From Gp6-AA40 sp050742535 (GTDB lineage: Bacteria > Acidobacteriota > Vicinamibacteria > Vicinamibacterales > UBA2999): a stretch of 21,398 nt of DNA. Shown here piece after piece: positions 1-6,853 of this stretch (positions within the stretch are counted from its first letter, which is position 1; the number at the start of each line of letters is the position of its first letter). The notes beneath the pieces were generated by a model. That model searched no databases and was not told the origin of the DNA. It was given only the letters and a program-made list of their open reading frames with translations. The DNA lies in assembly GCA_050742535.1 (NCBI GenBank), contig JBOGIQ010000068.1, positions 1-21,398 on the forward strand, written 5' to 3'. A program made the translations under genes and the position numbers.

Positions 1-343
1 CCGTTTGCTTCGGATGAATGCGTGCGACTTCGGTGAACATTGTCCCGAAGGCATGTTTGAAGAGCGGCGCGTGGGGCATGCCGTCGACCATGATCGTGTT
101 GAGCACTTCGTGCGCGTCGAGCACGACGAGGTCGCCGAGCTGCTTCATCCGCCGGACGTCGAGCTGATGCGTCGCCAGCGACTCTTCGATTGCCGCGCAA
201 TGCTCCGGCGTCGCGATCACCACACCAGGCTGACTCTGCGTGAAGCCATCGGCGAGAAACTTCGCGACGATGGTGATCAGCGAGTGATCGCTCTCGTAGA
301 ACTGAACGGCGTGAAAATGTCCGGAAGCTCTTCGGTTTGACAC
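1..343 (-). CDS. MEDS-domain sensory protein, partial (C-terminus beyond window)
   Basis: The reverse strand is open from a GTG at 343 to the window edge. It encodes about 114 residues beginning near SGHFHAVQFYESDHSL, with LADGFTQSQPGVVIATPEH after it. This is the pattern of the MEDS domain (methanogen/methylotroph DcmR sensory domain), whose N-terminus carries a conserved H-x-V-x-x-Y motif followed by a P-loop-like beta strand ending in ATPEH. MEDS proteins are cytoplasmic sensors, found alone or joined to histidine-kinase or DNA-binding domains; the partner here lies outside the window. An in-frame TGA lies upstream (about 364-366) and no ATG occurs before the domain, so GTG 343 is the likely start. 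No strong Shine-Dalgarno is visible. The family call rests on remembered motifs; the start is less certain than the frame. Confidence 0.72.
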   Translation of the reverse strand, partial: MSNRRASGHFHAVQFYESDHSLITIVAKFLADGFTQSQPGVVIATPEHCAAIEESLATHQLDVRRMKQLGDLVVLDAHEVLNTIMVDGMPHAPLFKHAFGTMFTEVARIHPKQT

Positions 344-472
344 TGCGTTATCTGGCGCGCCGACGCGCGTGCGAAACCGTCAGTGTAACGAAGCCCGAAT
401 GCCCAAACAAGGGGATCCGGCCGAGCTTCGCAAGACTCAGTCCAGGTGCCTTCCTGGTCGGCGACATCCGGG

Positions 473-763
473 TCATGACGACATCGCCGCTGGCGAGGTG
501 GCGGGCCAATCCGACCGCCACGCGTCACCGCTGCCATCCACTCGGTACCAAATCCGCACCGGCATCACGCTCAGTCTGTCGGCGAGCGCCGCTTCTGCCC
601 GAATCGGCCACCAGTCGTAGAGGAAGATTTGATCGAGATCCCGTTCGCGGAACGGTGACGGATCGATGGCGTTGAACAGCTGCTTCAGCTCGGACACGCG
701 GACTCTGATGAGTTCACAGTCCGGAGGAATCGGATCGCCAGCGGATGTCGCGCTCTTGGTCAT
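473..763 (-). CDS. Short hypothetical protein, possibly truncated
   Basis: A 96-residue frame starting at ATG 763. Its N-terminal half contains IRVRVSELKQLFNAIDPSPF followed by RERDLD, a segment I associate with a widespread family of small bacterial hypothetical proteins. In those relatives the RDLD is followed by an EEFIV-like strand and a longer C-terminus. Here the sequence continues instead as QIFLYDWWPIRAEAAL and ends in a low-complexity Trp/Ser/Ala tail. That suggests a degraded or frameshifted C-terminus, or a divergent family member. It lies 129 nt upstream of the MEDS gene on the same strand and may be co-transcribed. Function unknown. Confidence 0.5.
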   Translation of the reverse strand: MTKSATSAGDPIPPDCELIRVRVSELKQLFNAIDPSPFRERDLDQIFLYDWWPIRAEAALADRLSVMPVRIWYRVDGSGDAWRSDWPATSPAAMSS

Positions 764-916
764 TCATCAATGGCCGGCACGGCATGTGCCGTTGCAATTT
801 CGCGACTGATTCGGAATCCTCGAATTCAACGCGTGAAACGCGTCATCGCGTCCTCCCGGCTCACGGTATTTCGTGATGGACGCGACGGAATCCGGAGACA
901 GGACGAGGAGGAGAAC
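764..916. other. Divergent intergenic region
   Basis: This 153-nt gap separates the minus-strand hypothetical gene from the plus-strand hydrolase operon and must hold its promoters. It contains a short inverted repeat CGGCAC-GGCAT-GTGCCG at about 777-793 and a tandem AACGCGT/AACGCGT motif at about 829-844. A TTGCAA at about 792 has no convincing -10 partner. An upstream in-frame extension of the hydrolase into this gap is possible, but the strong ribosome-binding site at 904-912 argues against it. Confidence 0.3.
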
Positions 917-1789
917 GTGACCACCGAACGCACCATCACTGAGCACGAGGAAACGCAGGTCGAGCGCGCGAACGCCTCGGGCGCCATACCCGTTGTCTTC
1001 GTTCACGGACTCTGGCTGCTGCCTTCGAGCTGGGACCGCTGGGTGACGCTGTTCGAGGAGGCCGGCTACGCGGGGTTGACACCAGGCTGGCCCGACGATC
1101 CCGAGACGGTTGCCGAGGCCAGGGAGCACCCCGAGGTGTTCGCCGGCAAGGGGATTGGCGAGATTGCCGACTACGAGGAGGCGATCATCCGCCGTCTGGA
1201 TCGGAAGCCGGTGATCATCGGCCACTCCTTCGGCGGCCTGCTGACCATGATTCTTGCGGGGCGCGGCCTCGCCTCCGCGTCGGTGGCAATCAGCCCGGCC
1301 CCGTTCCGCGGCGTGCTCCCGCTGCCGATCTCGGCGCTGCGCACGGCCAGCGTCGCCCTGCGCAACCCGGCGAACTGGAACCGCGCGGTCCCGCTCACCT
1401 ACGAGCAGTTCCGCTACAGCTTCGCGAATGCGGTCGGCGAGGACGAAGCGAAGGAGCTGTACCTCGGCTACTCCGTCCCCGGCGCCGGCGAGCCGCTCTT
1501 CCAGGCGGCGGCCGCGAACCTGAACCCGTGGTCGGAGGCGAAGGTCGATTCGGAGAATCGGGAGCGGGGTCCGATGCTGATTGTCTCGGCGGACTCGGAC
1601 CACACGGTTCCCTGGGCGATCGCGAACGCGTCCTACAAAAAGCAGAAGCGCAACGAGGGCGTGACGGAGATCGTCAAGATGCCGGGGCGCGGGCACGCGC
1701 TGACCATCGACCGTGGCTGGCGGGAGGTTGCCGAGACCGCACTCGCGTTTATCAAGCGGGTCACTGCAAGCGAACGGAAGGCCGCCTGA
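917..1789 (+). CDS. Alpha/beta hydrolase
   Basis: This is a 290-residue alpha/beta-hydrolase-fold enzyme. Visible landmarks are the oxyanion-hole strand VVFVHGLW (residues 26-33), the nucleophile elbow GHSFGG with Ser104, an acid in VSADSDHTVP (Asp226 or Asp228) and the catalytic His260 in PGRGHALTID, all in the standard order. There is no signal peptide, so it should be cytoplasmic. The frame is open upstream to 770, but GTG 917 follows GAGGAGGAG at a normal distance and begins just before the conserved core, so I chose it. Substrate cannot be read from sequence; relatives are annotated as general hydrolases or esterases. It is the first gene of a seven-gene plus-strand run and overlaps the next gene by 4 nt. 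Confidence 0.88.
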   Translation: MTTERTITEHEETQVERANASGAIPVVFVHGLWLLPSSWDRWVTLFEEAGYAGLTPGWPDDPETVAEAREHPEVFAGKGIGEIADYEEAIIRRLDRKPVIIGHSFGGLLTMILAGRGLASASVAISPAPFRGVLPLPISALRTASVALRNPANWNRAVPLTYEQFRYSFANAVGEDEAKELYLGYSVPGAGEPLFQAAAANLNPWSEAKVDSENRERGPMLIVSADSDHTVPWAIANASYKKQKRNEGVTEIVKMPGRGHALTIDRGWREVAETALAFIKRVTASERKAA

Positions 1790-2352
1790 ACCCGCTGCCT
1801 GAACTACGAAGGAGCATCCCGACCGTCAGCGCGGTTCTGGAGAATCATGCCTCGGTCTTGGGACACGACTTCATCGCCTATCGCAACCATGTGTATCGGG
1901 TGGTGAACCTGTGTCTCGCGATTGCGGGAGGAAGCGATCGGGCAGCGGCACCGGACGTGCTCGAAAAGATCGCCGTCGCTGCGGTGTTTCACGATCTGGG
2001 GATCTGGACGAACCACACGTTCGACTACATCGCGCCGTCCGTTGCCCTCGCGCGCGAGCACCTGTCGGCCTGCGCGCGAGCAGACTGGTTCCCCGAGATC
2101 GAGGCGATGATCGTGGATCACCACAAGATCACGTCCGCGCCTCCGGATCGGGTCCCGCTGGTCGAACCGTTCCGGCGCGCCGATTGGATCGACGTGACGC
2201 ATGGGCTCCGAACATTCGGCCTGCCACGTTCGTTCATCGCGTCGGTGTTCGCGATGTGGCCGGATGCCGGGTTTCACTGGCGGCTGTTGGAACTGACGGT
2301 CGATCGGTTCCTGAAACATCCACTAACCCCGCTGCCGATGGTGAGGCTCTGA
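1786..2352 (+). CDS. HD-domain protein (predicted metal-dependent phosphohydrolase)
   Basis: About 188 residues if translation starts at CTG 1786. The HD signature is visible: His35 in AYRNHVYRVVN, the doublet His69-Asp70 in VFHDLGIWTN, a later DHHK (residues 111-114) and Asp133 in RRADWIDV. These are the usual metal ligands, so a metal-dependent phosphohydrolase or hydratase activity is expected; the substrate is unknown. The product resembles stand-alone HD proteins with an HDLGIWT motif. The start is unusual: no ATG or GTG lies between the previous stop and the domain. CTG 1786 overlaps the hydrolase TGA as CTGA. A GAAGGAG at 1808-1814 is followed only by non-standard starts, and TTG 1858 would cut into the conserved N-terminus. 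Coupled translation with the hydrolase is likely. Confidence 0.82.
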   Translation: MNPLPELRRSIPTVSAVLENHASVLGHDFIAYRNHVYRVVNLCLAIAGGSDRAAAPDVLEKIAVAAVFHDLGIWTNHTFDYIAPSVALAREHLSACARADWFPEIEAMIVDHHKITSAPPDRVPLVEPFRRADWIDVTHGLRTFGLPRSFIASVFAMWPDAGFHWRLLELTVDRFLKHPLTPLPMVRL

Positions 2353-2400
2353 CCTTATGACGCATCATCCAGGCGACTTTATTGCTGGAGGACAAGGAGC

Positions 2401-3162
2401 ATGACACTCGTCATCATCGGCGGCACGGGGCTGATTGGATCCAGGCTCGTGACCCTGCTGAGGAAAGAGGGCCATGAGGCGGTGCCGGCATCGCCAGACA
2501 CGGGCGTCAACACGCTGACCGGTGAGGGCCTGGCGCCGGCCCTGCAAGGCGCGGCGGTCGTCGTCGACGTTTCGAATTCTCCTTCGTTCGAGGAGACGGC
2601 GGTCATGGAGTTCTTCACCACTTCCACGCGCAACCTTCTCGAGCACGCGGCGGCAGCCGGCGTCAGGCACTACGTGGCGCTGTCCGTGGTCGGAACGGAG
2701 CGCATACCCGACAGTCCATACCTGCGAGCGAAGAACGCTCAGGAAATGCTGATCAAGGGTGCGGGGATCCCGTACTCGATCGTTCACGCGACCCAGTTTT
2801 TCGAATTCATCAACCGCATCGCGGACGAAGCCACCGACGGGACGACGGTTCGGCTGCCAACAGCACTCATTCAGCCAATGGCGGCTGACGACGTCGCCAA
2901 AGCGGTCGGCGAGATCGCCGTGGGCGTGCCGCTGAATGGAACGACTGACGTGGCCGGCCCCCAACCGTTCCGCTTCGATGATCTGATCCGTCAGGGCCTC
3001 GCCGCGCGCAATGACCCCCGCGAAGTGATCGCTGATCCGCACGCCCGGTACTTCGGCGCCGAACTCGACGAGCGCGCGTTGATACCTGCGGGCCCCGCGC
3101 GACTCGGCACGACTCGACTCGAGGACTGGTTGAAGCAGTCAGGTAGAGGAGGAACAGCATGA
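2401..3162 (+). CDS. NmrA-like NAD(P)-binding oxidoreductase
   Basis: A 253-residue Rossmann-fold protein starting at an ATG preceded by AAGGAG. The N-terminus VIIGGTGLIGSRLV (residues 4-17) carries the GGTGxIG dinucleotide-binding motif of atypical/extended short-chain dehydrogenases. The middle contains HYVALSVVGTERIPDSPYLRAK, where the usual Tyr-x3-Lys pair is only partly kept (Y-LRAK), as in NmrA and SDR_a5-type proteins. These bind NAD(P) and act as reductases or redox-sensing regulators. The substrate cannot be inferred. It is separated by 48 nt from the HD gene, and its TGA overlaps the ATG of the P460 gene (ATGA at 3159-3162), which supports a single operon. Confidence 0.87.
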   Translation: MTLVIIGGTGLIGSRLVTLLRKEGHEAVPASPDTGVNTLTGEGLAPALQGAAVVVDVSNSPSFEETAVMEFFTTSTRNLLEHAAAAGVRHYVALSVVGTERIPDSPYLRAKNAQEMLIKGAGIPYSIVHATQFFEFINRIADEATDGTTVRLPTALIQPMAADDVAKAVGEIAVGVPLNGTTDVAGPQPFRFDDLIRQGLAARNDPREVIADPHARYFGAELDERALIPAGPARLGTTRLEDWLKQSGRGGTA

Positions 3163-3680
3163 GATGCCTCGCTCCGTTGCTGGTTGCCGTGGCGACGCTG
3201 GCCGGCGTCGTCGGCATGACGGCGGCCGAATCTCGCGCCAATCAGGAGACCAGCGCGGTCTTCGTCAAGCGGATTCCCGGCGGGTACCGCGACTGGAGGT
3301 TGATCTCGGTGGCTCGTGAGGAAGGCACTCTGGACGACATCCGCGCCATTCTTGGCAACGATGAAGCGATCAAGGCCTACCGCGAGGGGCAGCTTCCGTT
3401 CCCGGAGGGGACGATCATCGCCCGATTAGCCTGGAGCCTCGACGCGTCGGAGGAAAACAACAAGACCTTTGGCCGCTCGCAGTCCTTCGTCGCCGGGTCA
3501 CCCAAGAACGGCGTTCAGTTCATGGTCAAGGACTCGAAGAAATACGCCTCCACTGGTGGCTGGGGGTACGCGCAGTTTGACGACGGCAAATCGGCTGACG
3601 ACGAGGTGCTCAAGACCTGCCATCCGTGCCACCGTGCGATTGAAGCCCGCGACTTTGTCTTTACGCGTTACGCGCGTTGA
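3159..3680 (+). CDS. Cytochrome P460 family protein, secreted
   Basis: A 173-residue protein with a hydrophobic N-terminal signal peptide (about residues 1-22, cleavage near TAAES), so it is exported. A single haem-c motif CHPCH lies near the C-terminus (Cys154, Cys157, His158), preceded by GGWGYAQFDDGK. That arrangement is typical of cytochrome P460 proteins, which oxidise hydroxylamine or related small nitrogen compounds or serve as uncharacterised periplasmic haem proteins. Many soil bacteria carry P460 homologues without being nitrifiers, so hydroxylamine oxidation is only a possibility. The start ATG overlaps the preceding stop by 4 nt. Its position before molybdopterin and flavin proteins suggests a shared redox role. 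Confidence 0.88.
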   Translation: MRCLAPLLVAVATLAGVVGMTAAESRANQETSAVFVKRIPGGYRDWRLISVAREEGTLDDIRAILGNDEAIKAYREGQLPFPEGTIIARLAWSLDASEENNKTFGRSQSFVAGSPKNGVQFMVKDSKKYASTGGWGYAQFDDGKSADDEVLKTCHPCHRAIEARDFVFTRYAR

Positions 3681-3694
3681 TTCTGGGAGACCTC

Positions 3695-4309
3695 ATGACT
3701 CCAACCTCAGTCGTCTCGCGCGGTTTTCGCGGCCGGCGACGGGACGCGGACGTCGATCCCTTGCGCGTGCCTCCCGGCCAGTCCGTCACCAACGACTTTC
3801 CGGTGCTATCGGCTGGCGCGACGCCGCATACACCTCTCGACCGGTGGACGTTCTCGATCGAGAACGGCGGCGTGCTCCAGACGTGGACGTGGGACGAGTT
3901 CCGCGCACTCCCTCGCGAGCCGGTCACGGCGGACATCCACTGCGTCACACGATGGTCGAAGCTCGACACGAGCTGGGAGGGCGTGTCGATCGACACGCTC
4001 CTCGACGCGGTCGACCATGACGCGGCCTACGTGCTCGCGCTCTGCGACGGCGGCTACACCACGAACCTGCCGCTCGAGGACGTGACCGGCGGCAAGGCCT
4101 GGGTCGTCTACACCTACGAGGGCGAGCCGCTCGACCCCGAGCACGGCGGCCCGGCGCGTCTGCTTGTCCCGCACCTCTACTTGTGGAAGAGCGCCAAGTG
4201 GGTGCGCGGGCTCCGCCTGCTCGACGAAGACGAGCCGGGCTTTTGGGAGACGCACGGCTATCACATGTACGGCGACCCGTGGCGGGAACAGCGCTACTCC
4301 GGGGACTGA
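3695..4309 (+). CDS. Sulfite oxidase-like molybdopterin-dependent oxidoreductase
   Basis: A 204-residue protein containing one sulfite-oxidase-type molybdopterin domain. The cofactor-binding Cys83 is in ADIHCVTRWSKLDTSWEG, and LVPHLYLWKSAKWVRGL plus the terminal HMYGDPWREQRYSGD are also typical. The dimerisation domain of full sulfite oxidases is absent. There is no twin-arginine signal followed by a hydrophobic segment, so a cytoplasmic location is likely although many relatives are exported. ATG 3695 is preceded by GGGAG; an alternative TTG at 3677 would overlap the P460 stop and is less convincing. The protein belongs to a recurrent set of SuOx-like protein, flavin reductase and DUF6510, and the next two genes here are exactly those. 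Substrate unknown. Confidence 0.88.
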   Translation: MTPTSVVSRGFRGRRRDADVDPLRVPPGQSVTNDFPVLSAGATPHTPLDRWTFSIENGGVLQTWTWDEFRALPREPVTADIHCVTRWSKLDTSWEGVSIDTLLDAVDHDAAYVLALCDGGYTTNLPLEDVTGGKAWVVYTYEGEPLDPEHGGPARLLVPHLYLWKSAKWVRGLRLLDEDEPGFWETHGYHMYGDPWREQRYSGD

Positions 4310-5010
4310 CCTGGCGGGTCGCGACCGTTTCGGCGGTCGTTGACGAGACGCCGCGTGTGCGCACCCTCGAGCTCGCGATCCCGGAGTGGCCGGGCCACGT
4401 CGCCGGCCAGCACGTCGATGTCCGGCTGACGGCAGACGACGGTTACCGCGCCGAGCGCCCGTACTCACTCGCCTCTGCACCCGGCGAGCCGCCGGCGATC
4501 ACCGTCCAGCGTCTCGAGGACGGGGAGGTGTCGCCCTACCTGACGGAAGACGTGCGGCCGGGCGACGAATTCGAAGTGCGCGGGCCAATCGGCGGCTATT
4601 TCGTCTGGCGGCCGAACGACGGCGGTCCGCTCTTCCTCGCCGCCGGCGGTTCCGGCGTCGTCCCGATACGAGCGATCCTGCGCCACCGGCGAAACAGCAT
4701 GAGCGAGGTCAGAGCGCGGCTTCTTTACTCCTCGCGCAGCCTTGAAGACATCATCTACCGCGCCGAGCTCGACCAAGAGGACGTTGTACACACGCTCACG
4801 CGCGCGCAGCCGCCCGGGTGGACGGGACACGCGCGTCGGGTCGACGCCGGCCTCCTGCGCGAGGTCGCATGGCCGGCCGAAGACGGGCCGCTCGCGTTCG
4901 TGTGCGGTCCGACGAGTTTCGTGGAGACGGTTGCAGCCGGCCTGGTTGACCTCGGTTACGTGCCGACGCGCATCAGGACCGAGCGGTTCGGAGCGACAGG
5001 AGGACGTTGA
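4306..5010 (+). CDS. FAD/NAD(P)-binding ferredoxin reductase-like protein
   Basis: About 234 residues from a proposed CTG start. The N-terminal flavin domain holds RAERPYSLASAP (FAD-binding R-x-Y-S, Arg51, Tyr53, Ser54). The NAD(P) domain has AAGGSGVVPIRAILRH, and the C-terminus has FVCGPTSFVETVAAGL, which completes the ferredoxin-NADP reductase fold. No 2Fe-2S domain is appended. The family starts at the TWRVATV strand, and the only initiation-like codon there is CTG 4306, which overlaps the upstream TGA as CTGA; the longer upstream frame is only a shadow of the molybdopterin gene. It probably passes electrons from NAD(P)H to or from the neighbouring molybdopterin protein. The gene ends in TGATG, sharing one base with the DUF6510 start. 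Confidence 0.87.
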   Translation: MTWRVATVSAVVDETPRVRTLELAIPEWPGHVAGQHVDVRLTADDGYRAERPYSLASAPGEPPAITVQRLEDGEVSPYLTEDVRPGDEFEVRGPIGGYFVWRPNDGGPLFLAAGGSGVVPIRAILRHRRNSMSEVRARLLYSSRSLEDIIYRAELDQEDVVHTLTRAQPPGWTGHARRVDAGLLREVAWPAEDGPLAFVCGPTSFVETVAAGLVDLGYVPTRIRTERFGATGGR

Positions 5011-5264
5011 TGGAGGCGCTCGACGGCAATGCGATCGGTGGAATGCTGGACCAGGTCTTCGGCGGCGAGATGACGATGGCGCAGGCGGTGTGCGGCCGCT
5101 GCGGGGCGCGCGGCCCGCTGGCAGAGTGCGCGGTTTATCTCGGCGGCCCGGGCATCGTCGTCCGCTGCCGCGGCTGCCACAACATTGTGATGGTGCTCGT
5201 CGAGGTGCGCAGCATGGTGTGCGTCGATCTCAGCGGGCTGAGCAAGCTCGATCGACCGCAGTAG
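5010..5264 (+). CDS. DUF6510 family zinc-ribbon protein
   Basis: An 84-residue protein with two CxxC pairs, CGRC (Cys28, Cys31) and CRGC (Cys53, Cys56), which probably bind one zinc ion as a ribbon. The N-terminus MEALDGNAIGGMLDQVFG is characteristic of DUF6510. ATG 5010 follows AGGAGG and overlaps the reductase stop by one base (TGATG). No enzymatic role is known. Its repeated association with SuOx-like and flavin-reductase genes makes an accessory, assembly or regulatory role plausible, but that is inference. It is the last gene of the plus-strand operon and its stop lies 5 nt from the stop of the opposing transporter gene. Confidence 0.88.
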   Translation: MEALDGNAIGGMLDQVFGGEMTMAQAVCGRCGARGPLAECAVYLGGPGIVVRCRGCHNIVMVLVEVRSMVCVDLSGLSKLDRPQ

Positions 5265-5269
5265 AGCCT

Positions 5270-6058
5270 TTAACGTGTCGTGGCATCGACAAGCAGCAGG
5301 AGGCCGAAACCGGCGGCGGCGAGCAAGCCGGAAAAACGCGGACTGTCGTGCACGGCTTCGGGAATCATCGTTTCCGCAGTCATCGCAAGCAGTGCTCCGG
5401 CTCCAAATGCCTCCAGCCGCGATGGCCACGCCTCACTAAGCGAACCGAACCCGACATACCCTGCTGCGGTTGCTACCGCTCCCCCGATGGCGATGGCACT
5501 CCAGAGCAGAAAGATGTAGGCGTAACTGCGGCCAGCAGCCCTCATTCCCGCTGTGCTCGAGAGGGCCGCGGGAAAGTTGCCAATTGAGAACGCGATCACC
5601 AGCGCGATGGGGGCCACTGGATCCCGCAGCGCGATTCCCAACACCAGGCCCTCCGGCACCGCGTCAAGCGCGTTACCGAGCGCGATGGCTGCTCCGCTGC
5701 CAGGCTGCTGCGACTCGGCCGGCTGCTGAATACAATCGCCGCATCGCTTGCGGTGTGCAGCACCGAACCGCGCGAGAAGGGCGTTGCTCGCGCTGAACGC
5801 GGCTGCCCCAAGGAGCAGCGACAGGGCCGCAGCCATTGGCCCGGCGACCCGGATCGCATCCGCGGCCAGCGTCAGGGACACACCGGCGAGCAGCAGTCCC
5901 GCTCCGACCGACATGGCCATCGCGATGGGCCGGTGCGGTATTCGGGAGAATGATCCAGCGATCGCGCCGACGAGCAGCCCGAAGGACGACACCGCTCCCA
6001 GCGCCAGGGCAGCCCAGACTCCATCCGTATTCGTGGGCATCTGGTCGATGTCCAGCAC
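5270..6058 (-). CDS. ZIP-like metal transporter
   Basis: A 262-residue integral membrane protein with about seven or eight hydrophobic segments. The core has GNALDAVPEGLVLGIAL (residues 128-144), FSIGNFPAALSS (157-168) and TAETMIPEA (227-235). These correspond to the metal-binding transmembrane helices of the ZIP superfamily, but the canonical HNxPEG histidine is replaced (LDAVPEG) and the second motif lacks His and Glu. A bacterial subgroup with LDGIPE-type motifs shows similar changes, so metal specificity cannot be assumed. A cysteine- and charge-bearing loop (HRKRCGDC, near residue 105) sits in the variable loop between helices 3 and 4. The start is GTG 6058 or ATG 6040; neither has a clear Shine-Dalgarno. 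The protein acts in the inner membrane. Confidence 0.8.
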   Translation of the reverse strand: MLDIDQMPTNTDGVWAALALGAVSSFGLLVGAIAGSFSRIPHRPIAMAMSVGAGLLLAGVSLTLAADAIRVAGPMAAALSLLLGAAAFSASNALLARFGAAHRKRCGDCIQQPAESQQPGSGAAIALGNALDAVPEGLVLGIALRDPVAPIALVIAFSIGNFPAALSSTAGMRAAGRSYAYIFLLWSAIAIGGAVATAAGYVGFGSLSEAWPSRLEAFGAGALLAMTAETMIPEAVHDSPRFSGLLAAAGFGLLLLVDATTR

Positions 6059-6184
6059 TAGCCGCGGTGTCCGGCGCCCTCGTCGGCGATGTCACCAACG
6101 TTGTCTGGATCCACGCTTTCCGATCGGCCCCACGCGACGTCAACGCGTTCAGGCGATGGAGACGTAAACCACAAGAAACGCCGC

Positions 6185-6853
6185 CTATTCTTCAAATGGC
6201 GCGTCCATCAACAGATCGACGGTCGACACCGGGGTGTAGCCAGGAACGAAGCGCTCGCCGAAATCGCGGAGGAAATTGTCGGAGCTTGTCTCGGGTCTCG
6301 CGGCCACGAGCCGGCGGCAGGTCTCGGAGAATTTCTGCTTCATGTGAAGGCGGGGGAATTCGCTGAGGATCTCTTTCATCTCCGCGGCCGTGATCAGCTC
6401 GATGCCGAACCCGCCATAGTCGAGCCCGATGCCCATCGTTCCCAGAGCGACTTCCGGCTCCTTGTGAAGCGCGATTGATGGTGTCGAGTTGAGGGCGACG
6501 AGGTCCCAGACGAGCTGCGCACGCCGGCTCGAGAGACCTCGTTCCTTGACGAATGACAGCGCTGCGGCCGCCCCATTGATTTCGAAGCGATTCGGGCCTG
6601 ACACATGGGCTTCGAGACCGATGTCATGGAGAACAGTGCCAGCGGTAACCACCTCCGGGTCACAGTCGATGCATCGCACCTGTCCAATCTTCATGGCGAA
6701 CAGCCACGATCGCATGGCGTGATTGAACAAATAGGGCTCGTAGAGCTCTTTCGCGTATTCGAGCACATCGCGGATCAGCGGCGAGTCAGGCACGCTGACT
6801 CCCGCCATCGAACGGTCCCGCAAGACTTCGTCCGTGGCGTGCCCCGATGTCAT
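6185..6853 (-). CDS. HD-domain protein
   Basis: A 222-residue HD-superfamily protein. His45 (LFNHAMRSW), the doublet His76-Asp77 (GTVLHDIGLEAHV) and the conserved later segment WDLVALNSTPSIALH form the expected metal site. The pattern is like the phosphohydrolase/cyanamide-hydratase-type HD proteins found in bacteria and fungi; the actual reaction is not predictable. ATG 6853 overlaps the TGA of the upstream chloroperoxidase-like gene (ATGA), so the two are translationally coupled. This is the last gene of the minus-strand run that begins with DUF5996 and egtB, and a 126-nt gap separates it from the transporter gene. It mirrors the hydrolase-HD pair at 917-2352. Confidence 0.86.
   Translation of the reverse strand: MTSGHATDEVLRDRSMAGVSVPDSPLIRDVLEYAKELYEPYLFNHAMRSWLFAMKIGQVRCIDCDPEVVTAGTVLHDIGLEAHVSGPNRFEINGAAAALSFVKERGLSSRRAQLVWDLVALNSTPSIALHKEPEVALGTMGIGLDYGGFGIELITAAEMKEILSEFPRLHMKQKFSETCRRLVAARPETSSDNFLRDFGERFVPGYTPVSTVDLLMDAPFEE

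Noticed and set aside
767..1696. 309-codon minus-strand frame
   Set aside because: It is antisense to the alpha/beta hydrolase with the complete catalytic triad; composition is Arg/Gly/Val-rich with no recognisable motif.
917..5264. Biosynthetic gene cluster for a specialised metabolite
   Set aside because: No core synthase, carrier protein, terpene synthase or RiPP precursor is visible; the genes look like a redox or detoxification operon.
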